In this document: positions 24,071-37,644 of the stretch, in pieces
Layout: every line of letters begins with the position of its first letter
Numbering within the stretch: the stretch's first letter is position 1
Origin: Platerodrilus igneus
Lineage: Eukaryota; Arthropoda; Insecta; Coleoptera; Lycidae
Assembly (NCBI GenBank): GCA_036346225.1
Contig: JARFIW010001344.1
Location: forward strand, 558,001-622,000
DNA: 64,000 bases
Reading direction: 5' to 3'
The notes under the pieces: generated by a model
The model's input: the letters and a program-made list of their open reading frames with translations, nothing else
Told to the model about the DNA's origin: nothing
Database searches by the model: none
Translations under genes and position numbers: made by a program

Positions 24071-25370
24071 TAAAGTTAGACATCAAATTTATAATCACAT
24101 CAACTATTCGTTAACAAACAATCTTTCAAATAAAAATTATTACAACCATATAGAGCTTTTCTTCAACAAATAATATCTTACATGTAACCTAAAAAAATAC
24201 TTTCGTGCAAACATTAAAATCTATAGTTGCAGTCCAATACTGCCACAACGGCTTTTCCTTTTAAACAATATCTTAAATGAAATATAAAATATTATAACTT
24301 CTGAATAAACATTCCCTTACACTGAAACAGATTCTAACAATCTATTTTTCTGATTATATAATGGCTAAACCTACAAAAGCTTAACCCTTTTCAATTCCAA
24401 TTATCCATTTTTATACAAAAATTCACACACAAAGCCTTCTTTAGTTTAATCTAATTAAATTATAAACGAATGTCCATTTAAAGATTTTAAAGCAATAATA
24501 TATTGTTTTACCGTTTAAATTATGGTGGTCGTCCGTTTCCATATCATCAGCCTGCAACCATGTCTAAAATCGTTGAATAACGATACCATTAAAATTGCAT
24601 TTTAGATTCATATACCACGATTGCCCAAATCATTTAAAATTATTAACAAATTTTTTGCGATAATGGTTTTCAGCTTGTGGGACATTTATTCAAAGAAGTT
24701 TGTGCCATATATGAAGTTCGAGAAATGTAGTTTGCACCTCGTTATTCTTCAAAATGTAATTTTGTGGAAAAAACTAATAAATCTGTCGGAACTACAATCA
24801 GATGTTATATAAAAGAACATAAAAATGAGGTTTTTGAGCTGTCTAGAATAAGATAAGCTTTGAATACCGCTAAGCACGAGATTACAGGTTATACCCTACT
24901 TTTTAAACTTTGCTCGTCACACTCTTTTGTCGGGAAATATGGAGAAATATGTTCTAAAGCTGATCTGGAAACTACTTAAGTGGTAGACAATCCTACGCCG
25001 CAAAATTTGGAACACTTGCGACCCCATTTTTTCTGAAACTCAAAAAAAGCTTCGTGCTTCATATACTGGTAGTGCATCCCAATATAGTTTACGAAAAAGA
25101 GATATTGCATTGCCGGTTTGAGAAAAATATTGGCGTAAAGATAAAGTTCTTTCTGATGCCGTCAATCAGTTTCCGCCAAACTGGAACCGAAATGTGTGTT
25201 ATGTACTGTTATAAAAAAAATCTCTCGTTTAGTTTATCATTAGAGACATATAAATGGTACTGATGCTGGAAATTGGCATGTTATTGGTTTTAACTTAGTA
25301 CAGGACAGCGACTTAACCTACTGTTGGCAATGCGTCTCCTGTACCACCTTGTTCTTCTCCTCTCCCTCTA

Positions 25371-25411
25371 ACTCTCTCTCGCTCTCTCTTTCTCTCTCTC
25401 ACACACACACA
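25371..25411. repeat. (CT)n/(CA)n compound microsatellite
   Basis: CT-rich tract passing into ACACACACAC. The ORF across it (25714-25313, minus) is mainly a translation of this tract. Confidence 0.9.
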
Positions 25412-26689
25412 CTCTCTTTCTAGAATATTAGCAATATAAAGAGATAAGTCGTCAGTATTTAGAACTACGTAAATGTTTAATGAAACATTTATTCTCAGAA
25501 GCGGCCGAAACACGAAAAACCTACAAAATCCATGCCATATCCGATAAAATTGATTACTCTTCGCATTAGTATGCGACGCCACAATAATCGTATGTGCTAA
25601 ACAAGTACAAACAGCGCACGTCACAAATAAGTGGAACGAGATTACGAGGAATAAACCCCACGATTCTAGACGTTGATGTGTTTTTCTGTGAAATCTTGCA
25701 TCATAATGTTCCATATTACTCTACAACCTGCTGGAAATAGATAATTAGTGTATATAATGAAGCGTTTATTAAAAACGAGGATTCATTCGATTCATTTGAT
25801 TCTTAAATTTGATCACGAAATGTTATTTTGATTTAAGTCGCGAGTTATTGCTTTTCAAACATAATATTTAAAGTATGCAGTAAATATACTGTAATTTAAT
25901 TACGATGGTACAATGAATGTAGAAGTGATGTTTTAAACGCAAATTACATAAAAACGGTATTTATTAAATTACAATAAAGAGGGGAAAATATTCAGTATAG
26001 CGCTATTTTAGAAATAGTACTGAATAATCGAAAGGAATGTTCAACCAAGAAAATGTACTTTTGTGAATACTGTTTGAAATGAGGACTTTAAATATGAAAA
26101 AACTTCTAAGCTGATTTGGACATCAATTTAAAATAAGAAGATATTTAATTACGAAGAGCATTTTCGTATATTCTACAAGTATTACTTTTAGATTTAATTT
26201 TAACTGATATTGGAGTATTTGTATTTAATTTAAGGTCGAATAATAAGTGTTAATATATAATATCTTTGTAAGGATTTTTGGCCAGAAAACTTTGTGTTCA
26301 GAGTTTGAAATACTCTGATCTTTAAATAGATCATCTGGCAAGGATTTTTTGAGCGAAACAAATCTTACAAGCGTGGAAATAATCATAACCAGGTAAACCA
26401 CCTATAAAAATAGAAATTTAATTCTGCAAATTTAAAATAAGGCAAGAAACATTTTTTTTACAAATAATTTTATGTTTGAAAGAAACGATATTGTAAATGT
26501 TCTATATGCTTTTGTATGAGGAAAAAATATTTCATACTATATAAATGCTTTGTGATATTGCTGTGTTTGATTTCATTTTGAAAACTCCGACAATTCCGTT
26601 GAGCTGGAAAGGCAAAGATAGAAAGCAAGGTAAGTGAACAATTTCAAGATATACAAATTGCTGTATCTGTAATACAACAATCTTTTAAT

Positions 26690-27360
26690 GACGCTGCCAA
26701 CGCGAGGCCTTATAATAGCACTCTTTCAGCGGCTCTCCAACGCGGTACTTGGGGTTTATCAATAGGTCATATAGCATCATTACGTAAACACACAACACTC
26801 TAAACCTCAGCAAAGCAAGGAAAATTTTAAAATAAGTTCAAATTTTTTAAATATTCGTTTTCATAGTGGTGTATTTGTGGGAACGCTCAGTATATTGGAT
26901 TAAGAAAGCATAAAGCCGTAATTTAAAGGATATTTATTTTTAATTACGAAAGAATCGTATTTATAGGTAAGAATTACAATAATCTGCACGTAAGAGGACG
27001 TTTCTTTCAAGAGATTGATATAAAAAGTACTGCATGAGTAAAAATACATTTTTGAAGAAGTTCGTAATCCATAAATTTTGCTATCAACCTACTCAACAAG
27101 TAAATGCGACTATTACAAAATATTACGGTTAACAAACGCGTTTTAAAAGATTTCGTTTGATACCTATAAAGTATCTAATATTATAGTACATAAGTGTATT
27201 CAAATTGCGGTAGGTGGTGTGCATAATAACGCAAACCATACATATTCAAACACATTCGATTAGAAAGTGAGAGCGTTTTCATTGTACCGCGAAAAAATCT
27301 ATTGATTATAATCAATCAACTATATGTATTTTGAAAACCTAAAATTGTGTTCATTAAATG
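26690..27360. repeat. Dispersed repeat, family C, copy 1
   Basis: The block starting near AGGTCATATAGCATCATT (26766) and running through GTATTTGTGGGAACG and AAGAGGACGTTTC to about 27360 is a diverged relative of 57480-58100. The preceding motif CCAACGCGAGGC (about 26698) also occurs just before the (TA)n at 40928, so this motif seems to be an element end. No coding capacity seen. Confidence 0.5.
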
Positions 27361-27911
27361 CTTTAAACATCGCCAGTTTGATGTCATTCTAATAGATAAA
27401 TTCCATTAATGTTTATATCCAGTTAGTTATGTAATCACCAAATGCAGATAATAGCTTTGTTTTGATAGCGTTTTTAGTAATTGCAAGAGTAGGTTTGTAC
27501 AACGAAAATTGGCTGGGTCACGTGACCAATTTTTAGAACGTTTATAATATTTATTTGTGGTGCCCAAATTAACACGTGCCGCCTTATTTTTATATTATTA
27601 GTATTTGTATAATATGTCACGATATATATTTTCTTAGTTTAATTAAAGCGTTTATAACATTAATAATTTTCGATTCTAATGAATGAAGTGATACATAAAA
27701 TATTACCAAATTTCTTCAAAATAAAGCACGCTTTGAATGATAAATAAATAAAAATAAATAAAAATAAAAATAAAATCTTCCCTAATTTCGCTCGTGTAAA
27801 GCACATTTCCAACATCAAACGCTTTTAATAAAATTTATCTCTTATATATTTACCCAATCAAAGTTGGTATTCAGTACTTACTGATTAAAATGGAGTCCTT
27901 TTCATAGCAAG

Positions 27912-27916
27912 CTATA

Positions 27917-27974
<58 letters not shown>

Positions 27975-27990
27975 CATATTTATATATATA
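27912..27990. repeat. (TA)n microsatellite with TACA interruptions
   Basis: It forms the 3' end of the minus-strand RTE-like LINE. Confidence 0.95.
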
Positions 27991-30900
27991 CTGTTTCCTA
28001 TTTTGAGGTAACCTACACATTTCCCTCAAATTTCCAGATCCTACGTCTTTTACTATCTGTGTGCAATAGTCTAATCTAAGTCTACTTCTACCCTTCTTTT
28101 CCTTTCCTGTTTTTAATATGTTACGCACTATTCCTAATGCCTCAGTATGTGTCCTATCATCCTATCTACCCTATTTTTATTATTTTCCTCATATTTCTTT
28201 CTTCCCCTATCATTTCCATTACGTCTTTGTTGGTGACTTTGTCTGCCCACAATATCTTTATCATACGTCTATAGCACCGCATTTCAAAGGATTCTACCGA
28301 TTTCCTGTACGCTTCTCCCACTGTCCACGTTTCACAGCCGTAGAGTGGGTTCCCCACACCTACTTTCAGCAATCTTTTCCTTGTTTCTATGTTTGCTGTC
28401 ATTGAACATAGTAGTTGCTTTTACTTGTTAAATGCAGCACTTCCTTGCGCTATTCTTTGTCCTATATCTTTTGTATTTTCTCATCTTGTGTTATTTGACT
28501 TCCTAGGTAGCAGAAATCTTTAACCTCTTATAAGTTCTCGTTTCATATTTGATTTTTGGTTTTTGACTTATTTACCCTTTTTTTTACATAGTAATACCTA
28601 AGTTTTATTTTTGTTAATTTTCATACCGTATCTCTGTTAGAACTGTTTTCATTTCATTAAAAGCTGTTTCCAACTATTCCTTGCCAGATACTAATACCGC
28701 TATATCATATGCAAATCTAAGCATATCAATCGCTCGTTTCTGCATTGTAATTCCAAATGCCTTTCTGCATTTGACAATATTCATTGCCTCTTCGATATAT
28801 GAGTTAAAAATTAAGGGAAATAGAACACATCTCTTTCTCACCCCTTTCCTAATATCTACTTCTCTACGTTCCCTCTCTAATTCTATTACCGCTGTTTAGT
28901 CTTTGTGTAAGCTATGTACTATTCGCCTATCCCGTTCCATTCTTTTTAAGTATTTCGAACATTTTGCCCCATTTTACATTGGCAAATGCTTTTTACAAAT
29001 CTACAAACCTTATATACACACTTTCTTATTTTTCAATTGATTTTTCTATTAACACCCTTAAAAATGAAATACTCTCCCGTGTTCCCCTGTTTTGCCTAAA
29101 TCCAAATTGATCTTCTCCTTGTATTTCTTCAACCCGTTTTTCGATCCATCTTTGTACAATTCTAGTTAATATTTTTGACAAGTCTGCTTTCAAACTTATA
29201 GTTCGATAGTTTTCACATCTCTCCGCACCTTTCTCTTTTGGTATAGTGACTATAATGTTGCGTTTGAAATCTTTGGGCATATCACCTGTCTCATACATAT
29301 ACTTACAAGTTGGAAGAGACTTTCTTCTACCGTTTCTTCAGCGGCTGTCAAAGTTTCTGCTTGTACCTTATCTATACCAGGTGCTTTATTGTTTTTCAGA
29401 TCTTCATTAGTGCTAATTCAAACTCATCTCTAAGTATAGGATATCCCAAGTAGTTCTTTCCAATATCCGATTCCTATTCAGATGCTTCTAGTTTCTGCCC
29501 TGCATATAAATTCCCTATATATTATTGCCATCTAACCACTTTCTCTACATTTTCTATAAAGACGCTTCCTCCCGCGCCCCTTATATTTTTGCTTACGGTT
29601 TTATATTCCTAAAATTCATTCTAATTTGTTGGTATGCTTTGTCTGTTTTTTATATTTCTATCTTGGTTGGTACCTCTTTACACTTTTCATCAATTCATTG
29701 CTCTTTAGCTTTCCCATTTTATGGTTTTGAACTCTGTTTCTGCTTCGTCTTGTCTGTTTTTTATTTTCGCCTTGTTTTTATTAAATTTAGAATATCCTTT
29801 GTTACCCATGTCTTCTTATTTTACTTTTGTGTATACCTCACATGCTATTTTCTAATGTTCCACCCGAAGGCACTACATTGGCCAGGAAGCGAATTCTTTT
29901 TACCTGGAAAATTTGGAATTTTGCCGAACCCTTGCTGTTCCAAGCAAGGTAGGGATCTTTAACGTGAGTGACAACACTCACACATGGTATCTCCGCTTTA
30001 CCCTCATCCGAAAGAGAGTGTATTTTTATAAAAGACGCTCGCCTAACATTTTTTAAGCGGACCGTGTCGGGATTCGAACCCGGGACCTTGGGCGTAGTGT
30101 CCCTTTTGTGTATACCACAAAATCTCTCTGGTCGCAATGTATAAGCTGGATTAATAATTCCTTTGACTTTTTCTGAAATCTATTGTGAATATCTTTATCT
30201 ATTAGTTTCTCAAAGTCAAAATGCCCTTTTCTGTTTCTTTTATTCAAATTTTTAAATTTAAGTACAGCTTTTATAATTACTTGATTCCTAAACCGTTGTC
30301 TAACAAGAATTTTATCTATTTGATATCTCCTTATGTTCCCTGGCATCTATGCGTGTCGTCGTCTAGCATGATGTTGAAATAATGTGTTAGTGATGGCTAA
30401 TTTGTTCTTGTCGCAAAATTCTACCAACCTATTTTCCCTGTCATTTCTCGTGCCTAAGCCAAACAAACCTACTACCGCACCTTCCCCAAGTCCACCTACC
30501 ACTGCATTAAAATCTCCCGTAATTATTAAAAATTTCTATGTCCTTTTACAAATCTTAGTATGTCGTCGATATGTTTGTAGATCGCTTCTACTTCCGCGTC
30601 ACTGTATCTAGAGGTGAGCACTTCTACTTGCATTACTACAGTATTTAACGTTTTAGATTTTAATCTAATTATGAAACTCTTTCGTTCTTTTGTAAATAGT
30701 TTTCTACACAGTGTACTATATTTTTCCGCTTGACTATCCCCACACTTCAATTTCCTTTCTCTGATACTCTATGAATTACTCTAAAGTGTCCGTTTCAAAA
30801 ATCACCCGCTTCTGGGCACCGAAGTTTGCTAATTCCTAATACGTCTGATGATAACCTACTCATTTCAGTTTTCAGATTCTCTAGCTCACCTATTTGCTTC

Positions 30901-31345
30901 ATACTTTTGACATTCCACGTTCCGACTCGCAAAATGTTTCCTGCTCTTCCTTTGAAATAGTCGATCACACCTTCCGAAGTAGTCCTCTCTGAGAGATCCG
31001 AATGGTGGACTGTTTTAACTGCGGAATCTTTTACTTCAGAGAATGACATCATTTTAAAACGTTTTCAGTACGCTGTATACTTCGGAGGTAATGTAGTGAT
31101 TTCCCGTTGCCTTCCACATCGCAGTAGTGTGTCTTAGAGTGTCATACCGACCCCAAGGTATCTGCCACTGTAATCACCGAAAGAGCTGCTGCTTTCTGTT
31201 GGGCACCTGTCTTTGATTTCTAGCTAAATACCCACTAATTTGGTTAAACCTACAGTTCGGCTCTTTAGCTCACTGAAACACACAAGCCATTCTACCCGTT
31301 TTAGTATTCTTGAACTTCTTCAAGGTGCAGGTCCGTTCAGAATGG

Positions 31346-31346
<1 letters not shown>
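27991..31346 (-). mobile_element. RTE-like LINE (non-LTR retrotransposon), broken, near full length
   Basis: Minus-strand order: a 5' leader to about 31055; the APE-type endonuclease start (MMSFSEVKD at 31052, then LRVGTWNVKSM near 30920, and TGDFNAVVGG near 30520); a linker (KNRKGHFDFEKL-type block near 30230, written here with one change); reverse transcriptase (FKRNIIVTIPKEKG and YRTISL, 29240-29180; GFRQNRGTRE; FVDL.KAF, about 29000); and the C-terminal segment YGCETWTVGEAYRKS (about 28340) and EMCRLPQNRK just before the (TA)n. RTE/BovB-type elements encode this endonuclease plus RT in one ORF for target-primed reverse transcription. Many stops and frameshifts make it dead. A SINE splits it at 29838-30102. 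Clade assignment (RTE versus a close relative) is tentative. Confidence 0.85.
29838..30102 (-). mobile_element. tRNA-derived SINE, family 1, 5'-truncated, inside the LINE
   Basis: It is flanked by a 14-bp target duplication CTTTTGTGTATACC (29824-29837 and 30103-30116). The B box reads GGTTCGAATCC on the minus strand, and the tail matches the other two copies. The head is shortened by about 36 bp, so the A box is missing, as expected from incomplete reverse transcription. Removing it rejoins the LINE coding sequence at ...FVVYTK. Confidence 0.92.

Positions 31347-31387
<41 letters not shown>
31347..31387. repeat. (TA)n microsatellite
   Basis: Sits between the 5' end of the LINE and the start of the 2-kb repeat. 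Confidence 0.95.
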
Positions 31388-31394
<7 letters not shown>

Positions 31395-33455
31395 GTTTTA
31401 AAGGGTTAAAAATAAATACAAACGAAACAATTTCAAAACACCCTGTATAAAGGATCACACAGAAATTACGTGCAAAATTTATATTAATTAATTCAATTTT
31501 TAAGTAACGGGTATTAATCAAATTGTACAAATAATAATTAAAAATTTAATAGCTTTGCAAAGAATTAAATGGTAGAAGTCAATGCCATGCATTTATTAAT
31601 TTAATTGGATTTTATTGAACAATTATTGATATATAATAAGCATAAAAACCTGTAAAAACCCAAGGTGAAATGCGTTGCTAACACACGAATATATCAAGAG
31701 GGTTAAAATACCATGAAACGAAGCTCGGATAATTGTATTTAAAACGTTCCTTACGATCGAACACCTGCAAACTTTTAAATGTCAAGTTCTAATAAATTTG
31801 AGCAGATAAACATGCAGATTCTACGTATATTGGAAACGGTTGAATGTATTAGCATGAAATACTAAACAGGGGTTATTTAAAGTCACGTCGCCACTCCACG
31901 TGTGTTTAGACAGCAGATAGTCAAGAATATCGATTTTGTACCACTCAGACCAGGGTAGAAAGGGACAGAAAAAACGCATAAGTAAGAGACACTAATAGGA
32001 TAGGAGAGATTTGTGAAGCGTCACTAAGTCTACGATTGGTCGAGATGTTAGTTTGATTTGAAACAAGCACGAGGATAGTGGAGCGTGATATTCTAGAAAT
32101 TTTATAACGAGGTATTGAAATTCGCGGAGCTGAAAATGGAGTTGAGTGCAAAATTGCGAGAATGTGTGGTGTTAACAGGGGATTTCGCGTTAAGCAGGTA
32201 TGGAGAGGTTACATCCAAAGGTATAAATGCTTTTAGAGAACGTGGTGAGGGCCCTTAAGTTTTCGATCGCTCCAAACAACGTATCTAAGTATCACGAGTT
32301 GTAAGTATTACTAAATCAGTTAAATTATTTTACAAGGTGATAGTCTCTTAATTAAATACGCGGTTAAGTGTGCCGAAAGTACAGTTTAATAGAGATATCA
32401 TCTATAATTATAATCAACTCGTGACGGGACATTAAGTAACGTGGTTTGAAGCATCTAATTAATGAAGAAATAATTTTAAATGGAATTTGGAATTGGTTAC
32501 ACCGGGGAAGCAGCGTTTGCAGTTCAATTTGGATGGACTTTTTTTAGTAACAGCTAGAAACGACCTGCAGAACGGACAGAAGAAATAGATGGCATCATCC
32601 TCAGAGCAGAGATCTACTATAAAATTTCAGGTAACGATTTGAATTGTGACTTTATAAACTGTGAATATTGGGAGAACATATGAGAGTGAAATTCCAAGGT
32701 AGTGTGTATTATTTACGTATTGAACATAATACGTGTAAAAACTTTATTATGGTATTTAACTAGAAAGCTGAAGGTGTCTATAAAGCTTTTAAACGTTTCA
32801 TCAGAACGTGAAATTTGTGTGAAGAGTACATGGCTTTGTTTTGTTATTTGTTTTAGAAGTATGCAAATGCATAATTAGCTGGGTTATTCTGAGCTCACCC
32901 TACCCCAGAGTTTAGTTAGAGTAAAATGAATAAATAAATTATAAAGAAGGAATTTTTAGAGAAGGTATTCTTCAAGGCCCATTTACTCCGGGTACAATTT
33001 CTGTGTTTAATGATTTAAAAATAAAATACCGGACATTATAAAAGAAGGTTTTCTGAAGTGTAACGTGATCTATGGAATATGGACTATATTGCATTTCAGT
33101 TGTTAATAGTTATAAATAAAAGCTTGTATGTTGGTTGTATTTGAGGTTTTATTGCTAGTGTGCGTGTATGATTGAAAATATGCGAGTGAATCTAGATACC
33201 CAAGAGGAGATCCGAATGAGCTAGCCGGAAGCAGTTGAAGAAGGCCGTTCAACTGAGGAAGAGAGGAAAACGGGTAAGGATAATTTTTTTTTGGATTAGT
33301 TAATTTTTGAAAATGTGTTTACTGTCGAATATAAAAATTTTATAGAATTTTCGAAAATAATTTATGGTTGGTAAGCATCTTACCCGAGTTCCAAGGCATA
33401 ATTTTGACGAACAATTCAGGAGATGAGGCGATTCTTATAAGGATACACAGCAATT
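31388..33455 (+). mobile_element. 2-kb non-coding repeat, family B, copy 1 (LTR-like)
   Basis: Opens with (A)GTGGTTTTAAAGGGTTAAA and closes with ACACAGCAA, between (TA)n tracts. It shares with 55149-57212 the start (TGTTGTGGATTCAAAGGGTT there), GCGCAAAATTTAT or GTGCAAAATTTAT, a GATTGGTC/CATTGGTT zone, GAGCTCACC followed by CCCAGRG, AATAAAAGSTTGTATG and ATGAGCTAGCC/CTGAGCTAGCC. No ORF longer than about 70 codons. The TGTTGTG/CACAGCA ends resemble the LTR-like repeat at 21829. A solo LTR is the likeliest reading; its internal region is nowhere in the window. Confidence 0.55.
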
Positions 33456-33456
33456 T

Positions 33457-33459
<3 letters not shown>

Positions 33460-33514
<55 letters not shown>
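33460..33514. repeat. (TA)n microsatellite
   Basis: Separates the 2-kb repeat from the tRNA-like repeat units. Confidence 0.95.
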
Positions 33515-33517
<3 letters not shown>

Positions 33518-33538
33518 ATTGAAGTTTGGAAAATATAA

Positions 33539-33612
33539 GGTCCTGGCCAAGATTCGAACCTATATTTTGAACTTTCGCCGCCGATATGATAACCAATTCC
33601 ACAACTCGGACG
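33539..33612 (-). tRNA. tRNA-like core, unit 1
   Basis: Minus strand: D-region GTTGTGGAATTGGTTA and a perfect-looking T loop GGTTCGAATCTT, closing with a GGACC end. Spacing of the A- and B-box-like words fits an RNA polymerase III internal promoter. It is part of a dispersed repeat, so a SINE-like pseudo-tRNA rather than a translation tRNA. Confidence 0.55.
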
Positions 33613-33930
33613 GGGATTACAATCGGTAAGACATACAAACCTAAATCACATACTTAGTCATACCTACACCTAACCTACAATTAGGTTTGTCATTTTTGTC
33701 GATCATATCTGACAGTGACAAGCTTTTGACTTATGTCAGATATAAACAGAAAACGGCGCCAAAATTCGCGGCTATAAGTCAACTATTAAATACTGATAGT
33801 AGTAATTGCACGAGGGAAACTGATTTTCAATGTTACATTAGTTAATAGGATGAAACAACAGCTTAAACTTTTATGCAAAGCCTAAATGATCGTTTAAAAT
33901 CGAGTTAGTAATTGAAAGATGGGAAATATC

Positions 33931-34005
33931 AGCTGCCCGACAGGATTCAAACCTCTATCTTTGACTTTGCAGCGGATGCGCTAACCAATTGTACAACCCT
34001 GCGGG
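33931..34005 (-). tRNA. tRNA-like core, unit 2
   Basis: Minus strand: GTTGTACAATTGGTTAGCGC as D region and GGTTTGAATCCTGTC as T arm. Same position within the 393-bp unit as the core at 33539. Confidence 0.55.
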
Positions 34006-34269
34006 TGTTTACAATCGGAAAGATATACAAATCTGATTCATGTCTACAATACATCAACATTACCTTCAATTAATTTTGTCATTTTTGTAAATCATATCTG
34101 AGGGTGTCCAGTTTTTTTATCTGTCAGATATAGATAGACTACGCTCAAATACACAACGGGGCGCGAACTATTAATTACGCATATTAGTAATTGCACAATG
34201 TAAACTAATTTTCAATGTTATATACTAATATGCCAATCGTATTGAAATTAGGTAGATGTATAGTTGCGT

Positions 34270-34600
34270 ACATGTTTTACATTTGTGCATGCTTCTGATT
34301 GTAATCACCCGTTCGCCACGTGCCATAATTAGTTAGCGCACCGGCCGCGACAGTCAAAAATACAAGTGCAAATCCTGTCTGAGACCTAATATTTTCCATG
34401 TTTCAATTACTAGCTCAATTTGAAATGATTATTTAACCTTTCCATGAAAGTTTAAGTTTTTATTTTTTCTTATTAACTAATATAACGCTGAAAATCAGTT
34501 TTAATTTGATGATAGTGCGAATGCTATTTCGTTTACAGTACCTTTGCAAGATATACTAAAATGCCATTTCATTCAGATGAAATTAACTATCCGCGGAGTA
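34270..34600 (+). repeat. Inverted unit of the tRNA-like repeat
   Basis: Plus-strand core at about 34310-34386 (ATTAGTTAGCGC, GTGCAAATCCTGTCTGAGACC), followed by AATATTTTCC, CAATTACTAGCTC and AACGCTGAAAATCAGTTT. These are the reverse complements of the flanks in the units at 33515-34270. Confidence 0.65.
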
Positions 34601-37600
34601 AATGTTAAAAAACGGGGATTCTCCAGGAAGTAGGATTAAGGGTGACTGCTTTTGATTTATGAACCATGATGACAGGAAGTGACGGTGCCACATACATCGG
34701 TAATCTCACATCTCTTCTCTGACTGCATCGAAATTAAATATGCGAATCTAATTTCTGGGTTTAAAGTACTTAATCAATCACGCGCTGGTTTTACTGGAGT
34801 CATGAACCATTCTAAGGAAGGAGATAACAGACGCAATACGCCTCTTACAATGAGCAGAATTAGGGGATGACATTTGTAATCGCAAAGTCAAATAGAACAG
34901 TGTCTACATGATTAATGGTCAGCTAAAAACATCGCCTCCTTAACAATGTGTCTACGACTACAATAACTTCCACTCCACTTGTGTGATGCTCGAAGAAAGT
35001 GTAAGTCCCAAAACAGTAGTTAGCAAACGGCTCGGGACTGCGAGAAATTTAATTATCAAATGCGTCCTACATTAGTCAGACCCACGTACGGATTGCCGTA
35101 GACGTTCAAATTGACCGTATAGATCTACTGATAAATTTAGAAGCATTGTGAAGCAAAACGAGCTGAAACTTGGGTTTGTTAATCCAACGGCATCCATCAG
35201 TGCACTTCGGTAATGGCCTCTCAGTGATTATATTGCGAGTTGTTTTACATGAAACCGCAACCTTTCTAGCTTCTGAATACGAAACTAGCAACGCCGAGCT
35301 TTATAATAAATCCCGTGTATTGTATGAGAAACTTGAAAATTTATTGCTTAAATCCAATAGTTGTGCTTAGAGGACCAGTATTGTTAAGCTTTATTTCAGC
35401 TAACAAAGATATGCAATCATTTTTCGTATATAACTTAAATGGAATATCATTTTTTTATTTAATGGTATATGATTTCGCACTTAGGGTGGACTTTTCTCGC
35501 TTTGTATAATCGGCTGAGCAGAAAATTTTAAACTCCCATCCTCTACAAAAACATGTGTATTTTATAGGACTACTATTGACAATAGTGACCTAAATAAAGC
35601 TTTACTAATGAAAATGTTATAATAAAAAATTTATTGCAAGTCTTTGTTTAATAATAAAAGAATATAAAATTACACTTACTAAAGGGTTGTGCATTTTGAT
35701 CGGGGAAGGCTTCTGATATAACAAACAAATATTGTATTGCGACTCCTTTTTCTATTAAAAAGACAAACTATAAATTTTAAAATAAATATAGTTATGTTGT
35801 TTGCAATATTATTTAATATTACAAAATGATATTACTTATATGAAGCGGTACATAAGCAGTAGTAGGACAAACTGAAAGAAACATTAACATAAGCGTATAT
35901 GTACTTGTGTTGTTGTGCTCATTAATTGTAATTAAAATGAAATTAAGAATATAAAAGCAGAATAAAAATACTTTACTTTTACGTACTACGTGCACAGCAT
36001 GAGTATAATTTGCATTATTATGCCTTTATGATTCTCAGGATTAAAAAGAACTTTGCTTGCTCTAGATTGAGACAATTGCTTTTTTTCTACATTCATAGTT
36101 TGTAACATATCCGTATCAATAATCGAAAAATTTTGAACGCACCTTGTGGTTTAAAGAATCGTAAGTAATACCTAATTAACTTTAATTTTGAAAACGACAT
36201 CTCTGCCATTGTTTCTGTGTAACATTCCTTTAAAGTGTTTATAACGATATTTCAGTTTAATAGTATCTGCAGTGGTAAATTCCATTATTAGTATTAGGGT
36301 TATTTATTTTACGAAATACAATTTTTAGTCGACTTGCATTCTGGATCTAAGGAAGTATTATTTTAGTTTACCATTTTGATCTATATGGTTTATATTCAAA
36401 TACTGTCAAATTAATTATTGTGATTTTAAGGTTAGAAATAAAATCATCATTACTTTGTATTCTACATTATTGTATTTCTATGCTTTATTTCTTTTGATTA
36501 ATAATGTATAACATCGACGCCAATGACATCATTCTTGTGGGATGAATAATATTAACACACTAAATTATACCGGTTCAGGAAACGGTAAAGCAGCTTCTTT
36601 GATTAAAGTTAATCTTTTATAAAGATAATCTTACCTTCGTTAGATAGAGAAAACAAAGGTAGTTTTAATTTTTAGCCTTAATTCATTATCCAAATTCTAC
36701 CAAAGTTATTTTGAGTTCGTTTTATTAAAAAAAGATACATTTGATGGTCACTTCGCAAAAAGCATTAAGGGAGATAACATCCAAACCGGAGTAGGTATAG
36801 TTAATCTTTGAATAATTAGGTATCTAACTTGATTAATATTATTTTTCAAATAAAATTCTGAATTATATCCTACTAGGTTGGTGAATTATGTTTTTAAGGA
36901 TAATTGGTTCCTAAAGTAGTAACAACTTTGTGTTGGATTGTCATATTGATTGAAAAACAACCAATTCTTAACCCAAAGTCCAAAAACTTCCAGTAGGATC
37001 CGACTAAAACTACTGCACTGTCGAGTCGAGTTAGTTGGTTTGAATTGCTTTTAAAACACCCACAGTCAGAATTACTCTTCAGATATTTATAATAAAAATT
37101 TTGAAATTTAACCTACAGTTACCTTTACTTAATGAACATTTTTAACGATATAAACTTATATACGTACTCATAGTACGTTCTTGTTACTAGTTTCAAGAAA
37201 TTAGAAAGTAACTCTGTTTGCTGAAAGCATTTTACATTAAAATAAGTGTTTTGATATATTTGGTATTTGCTTAAGAATGTTTGTATGTATTCCTGTTTAA
37301 ATTTTTAACTGTGCAATAGAGTAAAAACTTTTATACGTTTGTGTTTTCACAACTGATGTAAATGCATTACTTTCCAACTCCGATATAATCGAAGATATTG
37401 CCATCACTTAGAGGCGTGATTTATATAAAAGTAATTTAGCATTTGATTTTGAAAACCTTTTGTCACTGATGAAATCTTTACTGTTACGCGTAAACTAGAA
37501 GTTAAACCAATATCAAATTTGATTTGCTCTGAAGAAGAGGGGCCTACATAACAAAATAAGAGTGCTTCGGCTAACTGCAGTAATGCAGGAGTGGGTTGTT

Positions 37601-37632
37601 ATGGATAAATGCTGAAAAGAATATAAAACACA
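34601..37632. other. No recognisable feature
   Basis: AT-rich sequence; the ORFs of 60-72 codons show no recognisable motif and no codon pattern that suggests a gene. Confidence 0.6.
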
Positions 37633-37644
37633 GTAAAAAAATAC

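Larger units (their letters stand above)
24071..27911. other. AT-rich stretch without recognised genes
   Basis: Only short ORFs with low-complexity composition. It contains the microsatellite at 25371 and the dispersed repeat at 26690-27360. Confidence 0.6.
33515..34270 (-). repeat. Two tandem 393-bp units with tRNA-like cores
   Basis: The tRNA-like B boxes at 33551 and 33944 lie 393 bp apart in direct orientation. Shared flanks around each core include AAAATATAAGG or GGGAAATATCAG before it. After it come TTTTTGTCGATCATATCTGA / TTTTTGTAAATCATATCTGA, TGTCAGATATA, and TAGTAATTGCAC...CTRATTTTCAATGTTA. An inverted third unit follows at 34270-34600. Confidence 0.8.

Noticed and set aside
24540..24580. 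Possible hammerhead on the minus strand: CUGAUGA followed by GAAA
   Set aside because: Only four bases lie between the two boxes, so no stem II can form.
27871..28128. 85-codon ORF, minus, as a separate gene
   Set aside because: It is the C-terminal end of the RTE-like LINE reading into its (TA)n tail.
33539..33612. Functional tRNA gene
   Set aside because: Same sequence occurs in a dispersed tandem repeat with mismatches in acceptor and D arms; treated as tRNA-like repeat core.
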